A program made the position numbers and the translations under genes. Source: Syncephalis fuscata (Eukaryota; Zoopagomycota; Zoopagomycetes; Zoopagales; Piptocephalidaceae). From it: a DNA stretch of 64,000 nt. Shown here piece by piece: positions 58,111 to 64,000 of the stretch; position 1 is the stretch's first letter; every line of letters begins with the position of its first letter. The stretch spans positions 558,001 to 622,000 of the forward strand of contig JAHLTZ010000008.1 in NCBI GenBank assembly GCA_025786725.1, given 5' to 3'. The notes under the pieces were generated by a model. The model ran no database searches, was not told the DNA's origin, and saw only the letters and a list, made by a program, of their open reading frames with translations.

Positions 58111-58908
58111 AGTTGTGCACTCGTGGTGGCAATAGTAGTAATATAAAAGTAAAAATGTGGAATTCAACTACTAGAATAATAATATTTATGTAGACGCATA
58201 AAAGGGCCAAAGTAGAAGTAAAGACTGTAGATGAGCAACCACCAGCAATCTACGCCTAGTCCTGCCCACAAAAAGAAAAAACAACTGATAACCGGTCAAT
58301 GGTATGTATGTGAGTAGGTTTGAAGTGTCTGAAACGGAGAAAGAGGACTAGAGATATTATTGTGTTGTGCGTATATATTTGTACAATATAAAATGAGCCC
58401 GTGGTGAAGTATCTGTAAAAGTAAAAACAAAGCGGAACTAAAAGACTTGTATGGACCAGATCTGTATGGTCATTTATCTGCATATATACTAAATAAGCAG
58501 CCACCATGTGTGTGTATATCAAGGAGAGATTCGACCATCATTGATAAGTAGGCATGCAGTACTGCATATGCAATTGATAAAATCACAAGTAGATCTTGGT
58601 GAGCATGTCATTTTATACTGGTTAGGCCGTTTTTATGTTATTATGATGGCATCAACTAGTTAAATTGACTACTAATAAACACTAAACGTATTTACATTTG
58701 TGGTGTGGTGTGAGACAGAGACAGAGACCAATTAGATTAACATGTGATGGCTCGGATATTGAAGTGTCCATTAATCGTTTATTCATTGCTAATAGTACAC
58801 TGAACAACAACGGATACGAATCAACACCTACTTACTTCCCTTTCTTTACAACTATTCTTTTAAGGTTTAACAGCAAGCGTGTATATAATAACTATTACGG
58901 CGACCAAT

Positions 58909-60366
58909 ATGTGGAATCTATTACGCGATTATGAAACGTTTTTGTTGAACAATGCATCGCAAATCAGTAGTATTGAAAGTAGTCTTCGGTCCTTTACTTA
59001 TATTCTACCAGGCCGATTCCACGATGCAGAACTGGCCTCTGAAAGTTGTAAGTAGCTATATATATATAGTGTTAAACATGTATTAATGTATCTATACACA
59101 TGAACATGGCAGTATTTGCTTTTTTGAATCTTATAGGTCTTTATCACGATGCGGTGATACGTCAGGCATTAGCGACGCGTCGACATCGCGTGGCTAGTTT
59201 ACCTGGCACACCAGCAACAGATCTTGCAGAGCGTCCACCCACCGATCCTATTGCTCAACATAATGTGTACACACGTGCACTATGGCAATCCGATAATGCT
59301 CGCTACTTATCTTTGATACTTACGCTGGTTAAAACAACAGAAGTAACGGCAGAAATGCTCGTGCGACGACGATGGGGCAATGATGCGCGTTGGCGTCTTG
59401 TTATAGCCATTGAAGCTATAAAGGCGGCACTCCGTCTAGTGTTGCTGCGACAATCTGATCAACGCACGCTATTATCACCGCCACATCCTGTACGTGAAGT
59501 CGATCCAGCGATGGTTGAAGAGGTAGCCCATGAAATGCAGTTAGATGAAGAGCATCAAGGTCGTTCAACAGCAACAGCATCATCATTAAGTGAAGATGGT
59601 CGGGATAGTCGTAGTGTTAACGCTACATGGAAGGGACATCGAACAGGCAAACAAATACCGCAATTAGCCTCTGTTATGACAGGATCTAAGGGCAGAAATG
59701 ATGCTTTTGGTGGATTAGATCAGTTACTAGGTGGTGGTGGATCAAGGGATGATGGAGTAACTGACTTTTTGTTAAATAAAGTATTACGCGTTGAGGATGT
59801 ATTAGGTCCGTTACAGTTGGTACGACCACGTCGTGGTTTGCATCTACTAGGAGAATGGCTATTTATTCTACGCCCAGTTATTTATGGTAAGCTAATGGAT
59901 GATTACAATAATGGCTAACCTCAACATTCGACTAGTAATGGCTATTCGTCGATATGGATTGGGAGCGTGGCGTCCATGGCTTGCGTCATTCTTTATTGAA
60001 TTACTTGCTTATAAGGCTGCGACACAACAGCGTAAAGGTGAATCTATGGCAACAACGCTTGAACAGGATGAATTCTCTCGGCGTAAACGATTATTCCTTT
60101 TATATATGCTACGTAGCCCCTTCTACTACCGTTATACAAAGTAAGTATACAATTATTTATTTAGTTTTTGTTTGCTAATCAACAAATAGATCACGCGTGG
60201 ATGGTGTTCGTAACTGGCTATCCTCTAAACCGCTGCTTTCACTTATTGGATGTAAGTTTATTATTACAATGATGATGATTAGTTATTGAATAGTATGACG
60301 ATAATAGCAATTATTGGTAATTATCAACCGCTGTGGGAATCCCTTTACTTTTACAGTAAGTCATAG
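58909..60366 (+). CDS. PEX16: peroxisomal membrane biogenesis protein PEX16
   Basis: Peroxin acting in insertion of peroxisomal membrane proteins at the ER or peroxisome, 404 aa. Exons 58909-59047, 59137-59886, 59936-60140, 60190-60251 and 60308-60366, all in phase. Family features: N-terminal YETFLLNNASQISSIESSLR and YILPGRFHDAELASES; a polar insert (~170-225); then LLNKVLRVEDVLGPLQLVRP, LGEWLFILRPVIYVMAIRRYG, WLASFFIELLAY and the C-terminal RRKRLFLLYMLRSPFYYRYT. The Glu/Leu-rich SxxE segments and the RP(V/I)IY motif are diagnostic. Together with PEX13 at 38.9 kb this is the second peroxin in the window; spacing argues against functional clustering. Confidence 0.92.
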
Positions 60367-61228
60367 TAAATTTGTAACCAGTAATATAGCTGATGAATAC
60401 ATATCTACAGCTTCTGGATCGTAATTATACCTTACAATACACATCAATAATACGCCTATTAAACTTGTTTCCATTGATATGTTGGATTGATATAAACATA
60501 TGTCTAAAATGTTGTAGGGCCACGATGGTAGATAGTATTGTTTATTGCTTAATATCATAAACTAAATGTACAGTTGTTAAATGTTATTAAATAGCAATAT
60601 ACTAATTAATAAAGCTATCGTGTATTTAACATTAACGACAAATAGTTACTATCAGCCAAATTAATGTGCTAATAAAACTCATATATTGTGGTAAAAAGTA
60701 AAAGTTTTTCATTATTAAAAAAAGGTATATCCCGTGCATTCTCCGGCTTACACTGGCCATTTCACCAAGGTGAGGCCAATATAATATTGGTAAAATATAC
60801 GGCAGGGCATAGTTATGCCAACTCTCGACAACGGGAACGCGTGACAAGCGATGGGAATTCGAATCTATAATAGAAGACGCATCGGCACGAATCTGTGTTG
60901 CCTGATTTGGATTTTTGTTCAAAGAAAAAAAGATTCTGTAATATGGCACCAAGCCACACTAGAGTCCTATTGTTTAATGTGATTATGGGACTGACGGTGT
61001 CTCCGTCACAATTTTATTTATTTATTATTTGACACCTGTTACTTTCAAATAGTAATATATTAGTAGTTTTAAAAAACATTTACTATTATACTACTATGAT
61101 AGTAATCTATGCATTTTATGTTTAATTGCCTTCAATAGATATATGTAAAACAACGATTAAATCAAATATATTTACGTATTATCTTGTTTATTTAATTACT
61201 GTATTTATTATTTGCAATCTATTGGCAA
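60367..61228. other. AT-rich intergenic region
   Basis: 3' flanks of PEX16 and the small unknown gene. The minus-strand frame near 60632-60952 looks random. Confidence 0.5.
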
Positions 61229-61680
61229 CTAATCAATAGCTAAATATCGATGGATAGAATCATTTAATGGCAAAGTACGGCGTGGCTTGCCATTAACTCG
61301 AGTTTTATCAATTGGTATACCCACTGGATCTATCGAATTTGATAATAATTGATTGGATGATAAGCATGGTTTGCTAGATGAATAAAGTGCACTAGATGAT
61401 TTTCCAGTTGTTTTACAGGTACTTGTAGCAGTAAAGTCATTGTCATTGTTTGCTACTGCTTTGAACACAGTATTATTTTTTGAAATACAACTAGAATAGT
61501 CCATAGAATAGCTAGATGAGCCTGTAGCAGTGTATAATATTGAGGCTGTTCTATCTAATATATCATTGATGGCGTCCTTTTTTGAATGCTCAATTGACCT
61601 TCTCGTCTTGCTATCAGCTGTTGATGCCAGTAGTCGACTCGCTTTGTCCATGTCATATCGGATAATGCAGGAAAAGTCAT
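61229..61680 (-). CDS. small hypothetical protein (frameshifted)
   Basis: Two overlapping frames make a plausible ~150-aa protein. The upstream frame starts at the ATG at 61680 (MTFPALSDMTWTKRV, then DYWHQQLIARREGQLSIQ). The downstream frame continues from ~61580 as KKDAINDILDRTASILY, with a Ser/Thr/Asn-rich remainder ending RRTLPLNDSIHRYLAID. They join if one A is added to the A6 run at 61578-61583. The first half is helical and charged, the second disordered. Divergent from EXO84 with a 227-bp spacer. No family recognised. Confidence 0.45.
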
Positions 61681-61907
61681 AGCTTGTATTCTAGTGTTTA
61701 TATGCTTATATGAATGAATGAACAAAGTGTGTAACATAGTAACTAATTCCTTCTCTTCGCCATCACACCACGATTATACTTGGTCTAACTTATTTTAAAC
61801 AACACAGTCAACACTGCTCTACTTACCACCATCAATTAACCAAGTGTATAGCCAGTTGCTAGTCTACTAAACGTGTATCTACCAAAGACAGCGTAGCTGT
61901 GCTGGCC

Positions 61908-64000
61908 ATGTCGACACCAACGATAAAGGCAGCCATTACCACCATTTCTCATGTACCACGCGGCCTTGAACAACTGGTAGATGCTGACGAGGAGACGGTA
62001 CGTATTTATTACAGCCAGCTAGTAGAGTCGAGAGATGCAGCTACAGCCGATCTACGAGAGCAAGTATTTAGAAACTATGGCCAATTCGTAGTTATTTCCA
62101 AAGAAATTACCAATATCCTTGTTATACTTGTCAATAACTAACTGGCAGAGTGGAGATATGTAATAGCCTTAACTCGTCTTTGATACAGCTGGAAAGTGAT
62201 ATGTTAATGTTACGCGATGCTATTACAGAGCTTAAAGACATCGGAGAAGAACTGAGCAAAGAAGGAGAACAGCAGGTGGAATGTAAGTAAAGACAGTGGC
62301 TATGTAATAGTTTATTTACAGGCTACACACATAGCACATAGTAAATCGGGTCGTAAAGACAGATCTTCAGATAAAGTAAATAGTTATACGATAATTGTAT
62401 ATTTAAAATATTAATATTGAATTAGAAAGATAAAACGGGTACAGACAACCAGAGTGACGAAACACCGGCTGAAATGCGTTGGATGGGTGATCTTTCTGAT
62501 GAACTGGATGTTTATATTGCTCATCGGGAATTTGATGATGCTGTTGAGTGTGTCGAGAATGGTAATTGGTCATTATTGTAAAGTGTAATAGTAATGTTAA
62601 TTATAATAGCTCAACACACGTAATGGCTTGGGAGAAGGAAGGCAAAGATTTTGATGAGATTACTGATAAAATTAAAGAAAGAAGCGAACGATTGAGTACA
62701 ACTATTTGTGAGGATTTTAAAAATCCACTACTGACCCGCCAACAATTACAGCAACGTATTCAATGGCTATTGAGGATTGGATATAATGAAAAGGTAAAGA
62801 GACGGCAAAGTATTAGATGAAATGTTAATATGTAATAAAAGGCACGTAGCAGCTTTTTATTCACTCGTACAGCTTTGATACGCGAAAGAACACGGTAAAT
62901 ACAAGAGATGAATAGAATCAAGTTGAATAAATTAATGCTAACTACTATTATTATTATAACAGACAATTGTATCAACAGATGATGTGCTGTTGTATACTAG
63001 CAATTTGACAGTTATGCTATTTACATTGATTAAGCATAGCTGTTCGTGGTATAATCAGCTATTCCAGGATACGTCTACTGCCTCAGGTAAATGAGTCGTA
63101 ATAATATAGTTGTATCAATTGGCTGTAATGTATGTAAATTTGGTTTAGAATTTATGAAATGGGTTCAGTTGGAAATGGATTTCTTTGCAGAAAAATTTCG
63201 TCGACGAGTCTTCTTTGACCAGCAACCGTTTGATGTAATTGCTGAATGCATAAAATGCGCTTTAACTGAATGTGCTAAGGTTGGTTTATAAATACACAAT
63301 AAAATGACTATTGTTAACTACGACACTACCATATGCTATAGCTGCAAGATATTGGATTAGATATTTCTTTTCTGCTTGAACAGCTGTTAGTGAAGAATTT
63401 GAGTGAAGCCATTGAGTTGTATGAGAAGGTGTGCACCGATACATTGACTAGATCGCTACTAGAAGACCGATTCCGTATGACAGGTGTTGAGGTTGATGGC
63501 AGTAAGTTGATTTATTGTTCGATACAATGAATAATAATAATAATGGCAATAGGTACTGCTGTACAATTGACATCCAGTACGGCAAAACTGTATAAATTAA
63601 TCAATGACTTTTCTCGTGATATGAGTCTACTCTCCTCTGTTCCCGTAAGTAGTGGTCAATGACTAGAGACGCATGTTTGACGGTATTTTATGATAAATCC
63701 ATTGTCTGTAGATTTACAATACGGTGGTGAGCAGTATTTCTACCATCATAGAGCGATATCTTAAGCATATGCTGGCCACGTGTGAGGAATTGGAGCTCGA
63801 TGATCAACAGGTAGGCGATTATATAACAACATATGAATTGGTTAATGAACTGATAAATATATAGCGATTTGGTGTATTGGCCGATGCCGGATTTGTCCAA
63901 GAATACTTTTTGCCTCGTATTATTGCACAGGTCTCGGTAGGTTCAAACGACAAAGTTAAATACATACTAAGCCAACGATGTGATATAGAAAATGTTCCAT
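61908..64000 (+). CDS. EXO84: exocyst subunit EXO84 (5' part, cut by window)
   Basis: Exo84/EXOC8 tethers secretory vesicles to the plasma membrane as part of the exocyst. The N-terminal SNARE-binding-like coil has FRNYGQFVVISKEIT then LESDMLMLRDAITELKDIG. The core reads RWMGDLSDELDVYIAHREF with DDAVECVEN, then RSSFLFTRTALIRERTR, FTLIKHSCSWYNQLFQD, WVQLEMDFFAEKFRRRVFF and LDISFLLEQLLVKN. Exons: 61908-~62120, 62189-62275, 62322-62375, 62426-62561, ~62612-62793, 62842-62894, 62963-63086, 63149-63279, 63342-63501, 63553-63644, 63712-63810, 63865-63936 and 63989 onward past the edge. No PH domain is visible; animal EXOC8 has one, fungal versions vary. Single bases appear missing near 62620 and 62967. 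The first donor (GTTATA) and that of exon 8 (GTTGGT) are weak, so those borders are approximate. Confidence 0.85.

Larger units (their letters stand above)
56387..58908. other. long low-complexity intergenic region
   Basis: 2.5 kb without a confident gene. Holds the metalloprotease 5' region, the TG-rich microsatellite (57375-57475) and hydrophobic minus-strand frames, one at ~56960-57170 (motif YLAVGHYIVFLFATF) and one at 57796-58110 listed separately. Overlapping His/Thr-rich frames at 57319-57583 are microsatellite translations. Confidence 0.45.

Overview
The window is a nuclear segment of an AT-rich, intron-rich fungal genome. The gene complement fits an early-diverging lineage (Mucoromycota/Zoopagomycota grade): a Crinkler-type protein, CYK3, BAP31/Yet3-like, peroxins, EXO84, a trypsin-like protease, a LanC-like protein and an LPA1-type 2-phosphoglycerate kinase. 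Introns are mostly 45-70 nt with GTAAGT-like donors and 3' ends such as TTAATAG. There are no operons, bacterial signals, CRISPR arrays or recognisable tRNA/rRNA genes.

Layout. 1-3.6 kb: gene-poor, with two decayed Mutator-like (MULE) transposase remnants. 3.6-6.8 kb: Crinkler (Ubl-like N-terminus, P-loop NTPase, probable nuclease-fold C-terminus) with a 15-nt microexon. 8.1-12.6 kb: GGPP synthase, then a tandem pair of SAM methyltransferases with identical exon structure. 13.7-15.9 kb: leucine-rich-repeat protein. 17.2-18.1 kb: ribosomal protein eS25. 18.7-22.2 kb: CYK3. 22.3-23.9 kb: LanC-like protein. 24.6-26.2 kb: LPA1-like kinase. 28.2-30.7 kb: PIG-S/GPI17. 30.7-37.7 kb: a 6.5-kb block holding dUTPase, a trypsin and an S9 peptidase, bounded by a ~265-bp inverted repeat. 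38.9-41.2 kb: PEX13 and TMA7, divergent. 41.6-44.3 kb: an uncharacterised two-TM protein. 46.8-52.4 kb: two tandem seven-TM receptor-like proteins. 52.9-53.8 kb: a compact BAP31/Yet-like protein. 54.8-56.4 kb: a putative GPI-anchored metalloprotease. 58.9-60.4 kb: PEX16. 61.2-61.7 kb: small unknown. 61.9-64 kb: EXO84, cut by the window edge.

Most genes are unlinked housekeeping functions: secretion and cell cortex (CYK3, EXO84, Yet-like, PIG-S), peroxisome biogenesis (PEX13, PEX16), translation (eS25, TMA7), nucleotide hygiene (dUTPase) and isoprenoids (GGPPS). The least described items are the tandem seven-TM pair, the inverted-repeat block, the Crinkler with symmetric phase-1 exons, and a ~160-codon frame broken by one TAG in front of the second receptor.

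Caution. At least seven genes carry apparent single-base frameshifts, nearly all explained by one missing base and often in a short homopolymer. Three one-base gaps between the two inverted-repeat arms are also all in the same arm. Uncorrected deletion-type sequencing errors explain this better than pseudogenisation. Exon coordinates were deduced by hand from splice signals and reading-phase agreement.
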